Source of the DNA: Hadesarchaea archaeon
GTDB taxonomy: Archaea; Hadarchaeota; Hadarchaeia; Hadarchaeales; Hadarchaeaceae
Direction: 5' to 3'
Assembly (NCBI GenBank): GCA_014361095.1
Contig: JACIWF010000070.1
Coordinates: 1 to 5,784 of the forward strand
Length of the DNA stretch: 5,784 nucleotides
The stretch's first letter is position 1. Each line of letters begins with the position of its first letter. The translations under genes were made by a program, and so were the position numbers. Shown here piece after piece: positions 1 to 5,473 of the stretch. The notes beneath the pieces were generated by a model. The model had not been told where the DNA came from, did not search any database, and saw only the letters and a list, made by a program, of their open reading frames with translations.

Positions 1-26
1 GCGAAATCTAAAATGATGCGCCTCAC

Positions 27-56
27 GTCTTGGCGTTGGTAGTACACCGGTTTCCC
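27..56 (+). pseudogene. Possible tRNA-Gly(CCC)-like 5' fragment
   Basis: Bases 36-53 resemble the D-loop through anticodon of a glycine tRNA: a GG-T-A D-loop end, GTAC as the 3' D-stem strand, CACCGGT leading into TTCCC, which would place a CCC anticodon after U33. Beyond the anticodon the match degrades: the facing strand ACCCG pairs with CCGGT only with one C-C mismatch, position 37 would be C rather than a purine, no T-arm (GGTTCRAATC) follows, and no acceptor strand partner is visible. Position 8 would be A instead of U. It may be a decayed tRNA, one half of an interrupted tRNA, or chance. I would not call it a functional tRNA. Confidence 0.17.
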
Positions 57-96
57 CGACCCGTGTTCTGTCAATCTAGTTTTAAGCCTGTTTTTA

Positions 97-142
97 GGAG
101 GGGGGCCACCGAAAGTATTCGGTGGGCTCCACCAACCCCTTC
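97..142 (+). other. Nested GC-rich stem-loop with alternative pairing
   Basis: Bases 106-113 (CCACCGAA) pair perfectly with 118-125 (TTCGGTGG) around the loop AGTA. An outer helix can form between 97-103 (GGAGGGG) and 136-142 (CCCCTTC) with one G-U pair. In addition, 121-125 (GGTGG) can pair instead with 129-133 (CCACC), giving two mutually exclusive hairpins. No T-run follows, so it does not look like a terminator. A TATA-like TTTTAAG at 80-86 would start a transcript near 105-112, close to this structure. It may be a structured leader or small RNA. The pairing is seen directly; any role is inference. Confidence 0.4.
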
Positions 143-162
143 ATTTCCGCTGCGCAATTAAA

Positions 163-170
163 TTTAATAA
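163..170 (+). promoter_or_regulatory. TATA-like box for the homing endonuclease
   Basis: TTTAATAA is centred 27 bases before the ATG at 194, the spacing expected for an archaeal TATA box feeding a leaderless transcript that begins at the start codon. No Shine-Dalgarno sequence sits at a usable distance from that ATG (GAAGG at 171-175 is 18 bases away), which agrees with leaderless translation. The box lies in generally AT-rich DNA, so a chance match is possible. Confidence 0.35.
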
Positions 171-193
171 GAAGGATGAAATTATGTTACATT

Positions 194-619
194 ATGAAAA
201 TAAATAATACCCAAAAAGAATTTGATATTGGCTGGGTTATCGGTTTTATTGAAAGCGAGGGCGTTTTTACGACAAATACGATAAAAATAAGGCGAAAAAC
301 AAAATCCGGGATTAAAAATTATCGATATCGCAACCCAGCATTTTATCTGGTCAGCCGGGATCGATCTGCACTGGAAATCGTCAAGGGGGTCTTGAAGGTA
401 GGAAAGATAGACCGGCACGGAACAATTTTTCACTTGGGCGTTCGGCGCAAAGACGAATGTTTTCGTTTGGTAAAATTTTTAGAGGGACGGCTTAAGTCCT
501 CTCTTCGCGCTCAGCAATTTGAGCAGTGGCAAAACTTGGTCTTGGAGTGGAAATCAAGGGTGCGAGGAGAAGGGGTTGAGGCCGGGGTCGAAAAGTTGGG
601 TGGCTCACAAGCTTTTTGA
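194..619 (+). CDS. LAGLIDADG-family homing endonuclease, single motif
   Basis: A 141-residue protein. Residues 13-25 (GWVIGFIESEGVF) match the LAGLIDADG helix; E22 stands at the metal-binding acidic position just before the conserved Gly. It is followed by a basic beta-sheet region (residues 29-45, many Lys/Arg, the usual DNA-contact surface), then the typical alternation ending in FLEGRLKSSLRAQQFEQW. One motif and this length suggest a homodimer cutting a near-palindromic site, as known for single-motif members. The frame stays open up to GTG 122 and ATG 176, but GTG 122 lies inside a strong hairpin and neither has a placed ribosome site; ATG 194 fits a leaderless start from the TATA-like box at 163-170. 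It is AT-rich at its 5' end (36 G/C in 181-300), unlike its neighbours, suggesting acquisition. No intron or intein boundary is evident, so it may be free-standing. Confidence 0.78.
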   Translation: MKINNTQKEFDIGWVIGFIESEGVFTTNTIKIRRKTKSGIKNYRYRNPAFYLVSRDRSALEIVKGVLKVGKIDRHGTIFHLGVRRKDECFRLVKFLEGRLKSSLRAQQFEQWQNLVLEWKSRVRGEGVEAGVEKLGGSQAF

Positions 620-621
620 TA
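612..621 (+). promoter_or_regulatory. TATA-like stretch before tyrosyl-tRNA synthetase
   Basis: CTTTTTGATA sits about 35 bases before the ATG at 651 and overlaps the last codons of the endonuclease gene. It would give a short leader of several bases carrying the weak AAGGGA ribosome site at 640-645. This would let TyrRS be transcribed independently of the upstream selfish gene. Confidence 0.25.
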
Positions 622-650
622 TCAATGCACCCATTTTTCAAGGGAAACTG

Positions 651-1631
651 ATGGATCCATTTGATATCGTCGTGCGAGGGACGGAGGAAGTAGTTACTGT
701 TGATGAGTTACGCCAGCTTCTGGCCGCCAAAACATTTTCTGCTTACTGCGGTTACGAGCCCTCAGGCAAAATTCATTTCGGGCATGCGCTCACCGTTTCA
801 AAGCTCGTCGACATTCAAAGAGCCGGGGGAAAAGTCACGGTGCTGTTGGCCGATTTGCATGCTTTTTTGAACCACAAGGGGAGTCTGGAGGAGATTCGAA
901 GAGTGGCCGAGTACAACAAGCACTGTTTTATTGCACTTGGGCTGAATCCCCAGCAAACCAACTTCGTCCTTGGATCCAGCTTTCAATTAAAGCCAGAGTA
1001 TGTGCTGGATGTGCTCAAAATGGCAACCAACACAACGATACTTCGAGCCCGCCGCGCCATGGCGGAAATAGCTCGCCAGATAAAAGACCCTGATGTTGCG
1101 CAGACAATATACCCCATCATGCAGTCGGTGGACATAGCTCATCTGGGCGTGGACATAGCGGTTGGCGGAATAGATCAGCGCAAGGTGCACATGGTAGCAC
1201 GGGAAAGACTTCCGGAGCTAGGTTACAAGAAACCCGTCTGCATTCATTTACCGCTGCTTCATGGTTTGGATGGTACGGTAAAGATGTCGTCTAGCAAAGA
1301 TAATTTTATCGCGGTCGATGATGACCCGGCAACCATCAGACAAAAGGTGATGAAGGCCTTCTGCCCCCCACGGATCTTGAAGGACAATCCAGTGGTCGAG
1401 TATGTCGAGTATTTCGTTTTGCCTGCGTTTGGTAAACTCAACATTGATAGGCCGGAGAAATATGGCGGCCCCATCGAGATAGAAAATGCAGCCGAGCTTC
1501 GAAAAATTTATGCTGAGGGCAAGCTTCATCCGGCGGACCTTAAAGCAGCATTAGCGGAGGCCCTCGTTAGAATTTTGGCCCCAGTCAGGGAATATTTTGA
1601 AAAGAACCCAGGCGCCAGGCTTGAACCTTGA
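651..1631 (+). CDS. tyrS: Tyrosyl-tRNA synthetase, archaeal type
   Basis: Attaches tyrosine to tRNA-Tyr in the cytoplasm; class I synthetase. The 326 residues fit the archaeal family, which lacks the bacterial S4-like C-terminal domain. Visible landmarks: Y32 and GYEPSGKIHFGH (34-45), the last four being the HIGH motif; YPIMQ at 154-158 with D161, the residues that select tyrosine in the Methanocaldococcus jannaschii enzyme; the GVDIAVGGIDQRKVHM block (166-181); KMSSSK (211-216), the KMSKS loop; and LHPADLK (292-298), whose H293 and D296 correspond to anticodon-contacting residues in that enzyme. The frame extends upstream to ATG 519, but those extra 44 residues overlap the endonuclease and have no family counterpart, whereas ATG 651 begins at the normal N-terminus with AAGGGA five bases ahead. 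The reading frame is uninterrupted, with no intein despite the adjacent endonuclease. Confidence 0.96.
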   Translation: MDPFDIVVRGTEEVVTVDELRQLLAAKTFSAYCGYEPSGKIHFGHALTVSKLVDIQRAGGKVTVLLADLHAFLNHKGSLEEIRRVAEYNKHCFIALGLNPQQTNFVLGSSFQLKPEYVLDVLKMATNTTILRARRAMAEIARQIKDPDVAQTIYPIMQSVDIAHLGVDIAVGGIDQRKVHMVARERLPELGYKKPVCIHLPLLHGLDGTVKMSSSKDNFIAVDDDPATIRQKVMKAFCPPRILKDNPVVEYVEYFVLPAFGKLNIDRPEKYGGPIEIENAAELRKIYAEGKLHPADLKAALAEALVRILAPVREYFEKNPGARLEP

Positions 1632-1647
1632 TTCTATTTTGTCGCCC

Positions 1648-1680
1648 CGGGCAAATTTCTCTTTTTAAGCAATGGGCCCG
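1648..1680 (+). promoter_or_regulatory. TATA box for minD-like gene, flanked by a dyad
   Basis: TTTTTAAGC at 1662-1670 is a TATA-like box that would start transcription near 1690-1694, leaving a leader of about a dozen bases before the TTG at 1705. It is flanked by a 5-base inverted repeat, CGGGC (1648-1652) and GCCCG (1676-1680), which could be an operator straddling the box or a stem at the end of the tyrS transcript. The same TTTTAAG core also appears at 80-86 and 2912-2918. Confidence 0.4.
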
Positions 1681-1704
1681 TAAGTAGATTGCGGGGGCAG
1701 GAGC

Positions 1705-2529
1705 TTGCGGTTTAGGCCGCGGTCTATTTCAATAACTTCAGGTAAGGGTGGAACCGGGAAGACAACACTAACGGCCAACCTCGGTGTTGCTTTGGGTGCT
1801 CTTGGTAAGGATACAACGATTTTGGATGGAGACCTCGCCATGGCCAACTTAGCGATAGTGCTAGGAATGCACAAATGCGAACTTTCGTTTTTGGATGCTT
1901 TGAAAGGTGAGGCCGAGGTCAAGGACGTGATTTACAGAAATTATGGGATAAAAGTGGTGCCGATGGGATTCCGGTTTGAGGACGCCCATGAGGTTCTCAC
2001 CAAGGTTAAGCGTGAGCGTGTAGAGGAAGCCATAAAAGAGCTGTTGAAACAAACGGAGTTTCTCCTTATCGACGGGGCGGCAGGAATTCAGGATGCCACG
2101 ATTATTTCGATTGCAGCTGCAAGGGAGATGATACCGGTCTGCAACCCCACCTATACCAGTTTGGTCGATGCATACAAGATAGTTAGAATGGCCAATGTTC
2201 TGGGTTCTTGGACCCGTGGCGTGGTGGTGAATCGTACCGGGCGGGGTGCCGATCTCTCCGCGGATGAGGTTGAAGCCTTTATGAGCCGTGCGCTTGGCAG
2301 CATGCCTATTTTATCTGAGATACCTGAGGACACTAAGGTTCAGGAGGCGGAGCTCGCCGGGGTCCCAGTTGTGGTCTACGAGCCCGATTGTGAAGCTTCG
2401 ATAGCGATTGGAAAATTGGCCAAGCTTGTGGCAGGGGAGGCAAACTTGCCGTATGTACCGTATGAAGAACGTGCCGTAGCTGAGACCACATCTAGACTAG
2501 TCCGGGCATTGACCGGTCGCAGCATTTGA
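1705..2529 (+). CDS. minD: MinD/ParA-family P-loop ATPase
   Basis: A 274-residue ATPase of the MinD group, whose members dimerise with ATP, usually at the membrane, and position other complexes. Residues 13-20 (GKGGTGKT) are the deviant Walker A, with signature lysine K14 and P-loop lysine K19. DGD at 41-43 with N48 forms switch I; FLLIDGAAGI (119-128) is Walker B/switch II; GVVVNRT (172-178) is the base-recognition strand. Switch II has Ala at 125, where classical MinD has Pro (D-x-P-A-G); the D-x-A-A-G form is nearer to FlhG/FleN-like relatives, so the exact role is open. TTG 1705 is the only start before the ITSGKGG strand that follows the in-frame stop at 1681; GGGGG at 1693-1697 is 7 bases away and AGGAG at 1699-1703 is only 1 base away. 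The C-terminus (about 257-271) may form a short amphipathic membrane helix, but this is weak. No minC, minE or flagellar/archaellar genes are in view. Confidence 0.85.
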   Translation: MRFRPRSISITSGKGGTGKTTLTANLGVALGALGKDTTILDGDLAMANLAIVLGMHKCELSFLDALKGEAEVKDVIYRNYGIKVVPMGFRFEDAHEVLTKVKRERVEEAIKELLKQTEFLLIDGAAGIQDATIISIAAAREMIPVCNPTYTSLVDAYKIVRMANVLGSWTRGVVVNRTGRGADLSADEVEAFMSRALGSMPILSEIPEDTKVQEAELAGVPVVVYEPDCEASIAIGKLAKLVAGEANLPYVPYEERAVAETTSRLVRALTGRSI

Positions 2530-2536
2530 CGATGTT

Positions 2537-2878
2537 TTAGGGCACTAGGCTGGTGAGAAGGAGCACTGCAGCTATAAAGACTACCGCGGCGACGAGAAAC
2601 CCGATCGTGATACCATATCTGGGTAAGGTAAGATAAAGCGAGATGGCGAAGAAGACATTTGACACCATGGCCAAAACCACACCCCGCGTCAGTTCGGCAG
2701 CAGAATTGAGGCCCCGATGTAAATACTCTAAAAAGATAACTGCGGCCGTTCGGATGGGTGCTCCGGCGAGGATGCCACCAGCGGTTGGTCCCAAAAGGGA
2801 AGCCACGAGTAAGGCCCCGGCCACCAAGATTCCACCGACCACGAAGTCGAACAATACGTGCCTTATGTTTAACTTCAT
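2537..2878 (-). CDS. Small four-helix membrane protein, possibly DUF3147/GlpM-like
   Basis: A 113-residue hydrophobic protein with four predicted membrane segments at about residues 8-28, 33-51, 63-83 and 90-111. The GPTAGGILAGAPIRTA stretch (30-45), followed by a short Leu-His-Arg-Gly turn and a small-residue helix, resembles small four-helix proteins of the DUF3147/GlpM kind, but this is from pattern memory and the function of those is unclear. The frame reaches a TTG at 2884, but ATG 2878 is preferred: GGGAGG (2887-2892 on the complement) lies 8 bases before it and only 2 before the TTG. Real coding is supported by the good ribosome site, an upstream TATA-like CTTAAAAA, and the coherent membrane topology. 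It ends 7 bases from the convergent minD-like gene. Confidence 0.7.
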   Translation of the reverse strand: MKLNIRHVLFDFVVGGILVAGALLVASLLGPTAGGILAGAPIRTAAVIFLEYLHRGLNSAAELTRGVVLAMVSNVFFAISLYLTLPRYGITIGFLVAAVVFIAAVLLLTSLVP

Positions 2879-2886
2879 TTTCAAAA

Positions 2887-2918
2887 CCTCCCAGTAAATT
2901 TCAATAGCTGTTTTTAAG
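2887..2918 (-). promoter_or_regulatory. Promoter and ribosome site of the small membrane protein
   Basis: On the minus strand CTTAAAAA (complement of 2911-2918) is preceded by a purine-rich GAAGAAG that could act as a BRE element. Transcription would begin roughly at 2888-2892, just at the GGGAGG ribosome site (2887-2892), giving a very short leader. The spacing is tight, so the true start site may lie a few bases further upstream. Confidence 0.4.
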
Positions 2919-2919
2919 C

Positions 2920-2933
2920 TTCTTCTTGAAGAA
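2920..2933. promoter_or_regulatory. Perfect dyad in the divergent intergenic region
   Basis: TTCTTC and GAAGAA form a perfect 6-base inverted repeat with a two-base centre. It lies directly beside the TATA-like boxes of the two divergent genes, a suitable place for a dimeric regulator. The sequence is simple, so chance or a BRE contribution is an equal possibility. Confidence 0.25.
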
Positions 2934-2946
2934 CACTTTGACCACC

Positions 2947-2954
2947 TTTTTTAT
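2947..2954 (+). promoter_or_regulatory. TATA-like box of the glycosylation gene pair
   Basis: TTTTTTAT is centred about 27 bases before the GTG at 2978, so transcription would begin at or within a base of the start codon. No Shine-Dalgarno sequence precedes that GTG, consistent with a leaderless first gene. The second gene of the unit, by contrast, has a strong ribosome site. Confidence 0.4.
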
Positions 2955-2977
2955 CTTCATCCAGCGCTTTCAGTATT

Positions 2978-4033
2978 GTGGTCAGACTTTCCATAATTGT
3001 TCCAACCTATAACGAGGCAGAAAATTTAGAAAGGCTGGTCGATGGCATTTTTAAAACCCTTCGGAGCTCTAATTTCGAATTGATCATTGTTGACGATAAC
3101 AGCCCGGATGGCACGGGAAAATTGGCGGATGAGCTGGCCTCAAAGAACCGAAATATAATTGTGGTTCATAGGCCGGGAAAACTGGGCCTTGGAACAGCCA
3201 TACTTGATGGCGTTGCCGTTTCTCGTGGGGAAATTATCGGCGTTATCGACGCGGATTTGCAGCATCCTCCAGAAGTTTTGAAGACCATGTTGGAGCGAGC
3301 CGAGGAGGGCGCTGACATAGTCGTGGCATCGCGATATGTTGATGGCGGAAGGGTTGAGGGCTGGTCGTGGCTAAGAAAAATAATTTCAAAAGGCGCGCTT
3401 TGGTTATCTCACCTTTTTCTGCCGCAAACAAAAAACGTTAAGGACACGCTCTCCGGCTATTTTCTCTTTAAAAAAGATGTGATCAAAGATGCCACGATTG
3501 ATGTTAAGGAGTTCAAGCTGCTCATCGAAATTCTGGCTAAAGGCAGGTATGAGAAAGTTGTTGAGGTCCCGTACACCTTCAGGGCCCGTATTGCAGGTAA
3601 GAGTAAATTGGGTACTAAGCAAATATTTAGCTATGTAAAACAGTTGCTCCGGCTTTCAGATTACAGGATACTAAAATTCATGACCGTCGGAGTTTCGGGA
3701 ATAGTTGTTAACAATGGAATACTCTGGTTGTTAGTTTCCCTGGCAATCATGTCCCCGTTTTTTGCCGAAATATTTTCCATTGAGTCATCTATCCTCAGCA
3801 ACTTTGCCTTGAACAACTTCTGGACATTCAGGGGCAGAAAATCGGGAGGAATTATTTATCGGTTGCTGAAGTATCACGGGTCCGTATTGGTGGGCGCGGT
3901 TGTCAACTATTTGGTCTTTGTCCTGTTGTTGGCCGCTGGCTTGCATTTTCTGGTGGCGAACACCATCGGCATCTTGATCGGTTTTGTTTTCAACTATCTC
4001 CTGAGCGAGACCTTTGTCTGGAGATGGGTATGA
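2978..4033 (+). CDS. Dolichyl-phosphate mannose synthase fused to GtrA-like membrane domain
   Basis: Transfers a hexose, probably mannose from GDP-mannose, to a dolichyl-phosphate-type lipid at the cytoplasmic membrane face. The 351 residues divide into a GT-A glycosyltransferase family 2 domain (1 to about 220) and a four-helix GtrA-like domain (about 230-350), the layout known for Pyrococcus furiosus DPMS. Visible: VPTYNE (8-13), VDDNSPDGT (38-46), metal-binding DADLQHPP (91-98), ASRY (117-120), SGYFLFKKD (159-167) and the GKSKLG substrate loop (207-212). Membrane segments lie at about 232-256, 260-280, 300-320 and 324-346. In some relatives the GtrA domain is thought to help lipid-sugar flipping or localisation; that is not shown here. 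GTG 2978 is the only suitable start before LSIIVPTYNE. It is the first gene of a probable operon with the adjoining PMT-type gene; sugar specificity cannot be told from sequence. Confidence 0.92.
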   Translation: MVRLSIIVPTYNEAENLERLVDGIFKTLRSSNFELIIVDDNSPDGTGKLADELASKNRNIIVVHRPGKLGLGTAILDGVAVSRGEIIGVIDADLQHPPEVLKTMLERAEEGADIVVASRYVDGGRVEGWSWLRKIISKGALWLSHLFLPQTKNVKDTLSGYFLFKKDVIKDATIDVKEFKLLIEILAKGRYEKVVEVPYTFRARIAGKSKLGTKQIFSYVKQLLRLSDYRILKFMTVGVSGIVVNNGILWLLVSLAIMSPFFAEIFSIESSILSNFALNNFWTFRGRKSGGIIYRLLKYHGSVLVGAVVNYLVFVLLLAAGLHFLVANTIGILIGFVFNYLLSETFVWRWV

Positions 4034-4038
4034 GGTGA
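4032..4038 (+). promoter_or_regulatory. Strong Shine-Dalgarno overlapping the upstream stop codon
   Basis: GAGGTGA closely matches the complement of the 16S rRNA 3' end and shares bases with the TGA stop (4031-4033) of the mannose synthase gene. It lies four bases before TTG 4043, which settles that rare codon as the start and implies translational coupling of the two genes. Confidence 0.75.
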
Positions 4039-4042
4039 AACG

Positions 4043-5389
4043 TTGCGGCTGGTAAAAATAGATCAGGTGGACGAAAGGCACGCCATCTGTGTGGTGGTTG
4101 CTGTTTTTTTAGTAGTGGTTTTTGCCTTTTTTTGCTTTGATTTGGCTGCGAGGATGCAAGGTACTTCCGGTTATGTTGCAGATGAAACTTGGTACGTCAT
4201 CTCTTCCAGAAACGTCTTAAGGGACGTTTTCGGAGTTCAGCCGAGTTACGTGGATTCAGAGGGCAGACACAATTACACGGTTTTTTTCAGGTCGTTTTCA
4301 GCTTTAAAAGAGGACAACGAAAGGTTCAGAGATTTTATTAGGGTCAGATTCAACGGTGTCGTGACTAAAGATTATGAAAAAGTGGCTGCCCTCTCCGTGG
4401 CCACAGTAGAAGAAATTGATCGTGATGCTATTTCTGAGATTTTCCCACAGGTCAAATTAATCCAAAGCGGATATTGGTATCCAGATGTTTCCGGCGCCGA
4501 TACTTACATGAATGCCGAACACCCGCCACTAGCAAAGTACTTGATTGGAATTTCAATGCTTTTGCTGGGGGATCAGCCAATCTCGTGGAGGCTTCCAGGG
4601 ATAGTTGCTGGTGCCTTGGCTCTCCTCGTGACTTATTTCTTCACCGCCAAGTTATTGAACAATGAGGTAGCCGCGCTGCTGGTTTTTCCGCTGGCTCTAA
4701 CCGATCCCATTTTAAGGGCAATGTCCTCCGTCGCCATGCTTGACATCTATGTAGCATTCTTCCTCGCTCTTTCACTATGGTTCGCGTTAAGGAGAAGTTA
4801 TCTGCTGTCGGCGGTTTTCATCGGGCTGGCCTCAACTTCAAAGTTCACCGGTCTGTTTTCAGTTGCAGCACTTTTTTTGTTGATGCTTGTTCGAAAGGCC
4901 GGCGTCAAAAAAACGATCCTTTATCCTTTCGTGGTTCCATTTTTAATTTGGTTTGGTTTCAACTTACCTTTAATAGTTAAGTGGGGCTTTCAGGGGTGGA
5001 TTGGGGAGATTCAAACCGGCCTACGCTGGTTTTTGACATCCAGGCCACCGGGGCCAGCAGTTTCTGATCCTTGGGGCTGGTTTGTGAATCAGAGCCCGTT
5101 CACGCTGAATCTCAATCCCGATGTCGCCGCTTCTGTCAATCCAGCAGTTTACCTTTTAGCCTTAGTTTCGTTAATACTTACACCGTACATTGCTTACAAG
5201 TTTAACCGCGATTCCATAATTCCTGCTTTATGGTTTCTCCTTACCTTTCTCGGTTATATTTTAGTTTACATCCTTGGAAACAGAACCATGTACAGTTTTT
5301 ATGCAGTGACTCTGTCAGTGATGGCTTATGCATTGGCGACGGTTTTCCTGTTTTATTTTTTGACTTTCTTAGAGAGCCGCTCCAAATAA
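4043..5389 (+). CDS. PMT/GT39-family dolichyl-phosphate-mannose protein mannosyltransferase
   Basis: An integral membrane glycosyltransferase expected to use a lipid-phosphate sugar donor to glycosylate a protein or other acceptor on the outer face. The 448 residues show a first membrane segment (about 14-33), then an outer loop beginning with the catalytic-type pair D47-E48 (YVADETWYV). AEHPPLAKYLIG (158-169) and SWRLPGIVAG (181-190) are the family's HPP and Arg motifs, and AMLDIYVAFF (231-240) and STSKFTGLF (264-272) are further conserved blocks. About ten membrane segments follow to residue 441. The loop between D47-E48 and the HPP motif is some 112 residues, clearly longer than the few tens usual in the family, and carries charged stretches at 82-140. 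ArnT-like or other GT-C members are alternatives, but HPP rather than KPP favours PMT. Its gene is coupled to the donor-lipid synthase gene, as expected for enzymes of successive steps. Confidence 0.88.
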   Translation: MRLVKIDQVDERHAICVVVAVFLVVVFAFFCFDLAARMQGTSGYVADETWYVISSRNVLRDVFGVQPSYVDSEGRHNYTVFFRSFSALKEDNERFRDFIRVRFNGVVTKDYEKVAALSVATVEEIDRDAISEIFPQVKLIQSGYWYPDVSGADTYMNAEHPPLAKYLIGISMLLLGDQPISWRLPGIVAGALALLVTYFFTAKLLNNEVAALLVFPLALTDPILRAMSSVAMLDIYVAFFLALSLWFALRRSYLLSAVFIGLASTSKFTGLFSVAALFLLMLVRKAGVKKTILYPFVVPFLIWFGFNLPLIVKWGFQGWIGEIQTGLRWFLTSRPPGPAVSDPWGWFVNQSPFTLNLNPDVAASVNPAVYLLALVSLILTPYIAYKFNRDSIIPALWFLLTFLGYILVYILGNRTMYSFYAVTLSVMAYALATVFLFYFLTFLESRSK

Positions 5390-5435
5390 TTTTTTATCCT
5401 TTTCGCCTTTATGCGAAAGTTAAGCCTTAGTTTTT
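5390..5435 (+). terminator. Probable terminator of the glycosylation pair
   Basis: Immediately after the stop codon comes TTTTTT (5390-5395), then a 6-bp hairpin, TTTCGC (5401-5406) with GCGAAA (5413-5418) around a 6-base loop, and a second T-run at 5431-5435. T-runs alone can terminate archaeal transcription, so either run could be the stop point; the hairpin may stabilise the 3' end. Confidence 0.55.
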
Positions 5436-5438
5436 CCC

Positions 5439-5446
5439 TTTAAAAA
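5439..5446 (+). promoter_or_regulatory. TATA-like box of the charged secreted protein
   Basis: TTTAAAAA is centred about 31 bases before ATG 5474 and about 37 before the in-frame ATG 5480, so the transcript would have a leader of only a few bases. There is no convincing ribosome site, which fits leaderless or near-leaderless initiation. Its position right after a terminator marks a new transcription unit. Confidence 0.4.
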
Positions 5447-5473
5447 TGGCTAGATCGGTGTTTTGATTGGGTA

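Noticed and set aside
12..30. ATGATGC resembling the C box of a C/D guide RNA
   Set aside because: The last C-box base does not match and no CTGA D box is found at a suitable distance downstream.
1..42. An open frame ending in TAG at 40-42 that could be the C-terminal tail of an upstream gene
   Set aside because: Only 13 codons are seen, with no recognisable motif, and the same bases overlap the tRNA-like pattern.
122..193. N-terminal extension of the endonuclease from GTG 122 or ATG 176
   Set aside because: GTG 122 lies within the strong 106-125 hairpin, neither codon has a placed ribosome site, and the extra residues match nothing in the family.
519..650. N-terminal extension of TyrRS from ATG 519
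   Set aside because: It would overlap the endonuclease by 101 bases, and the 44 added residues have no counterpart in archaeal TyrRS, which starts close to ATG 651.
2643..2897. Plus-strand 84-codon frame opposite the small membrane protein
   Set aside because: It is Lys/Ala/Pro-rich low-complexity sequence mirroring the hydrophobic minus-strand gene, with no ribosome site; the minus strand has promoter, ribosome site and membrane topology.
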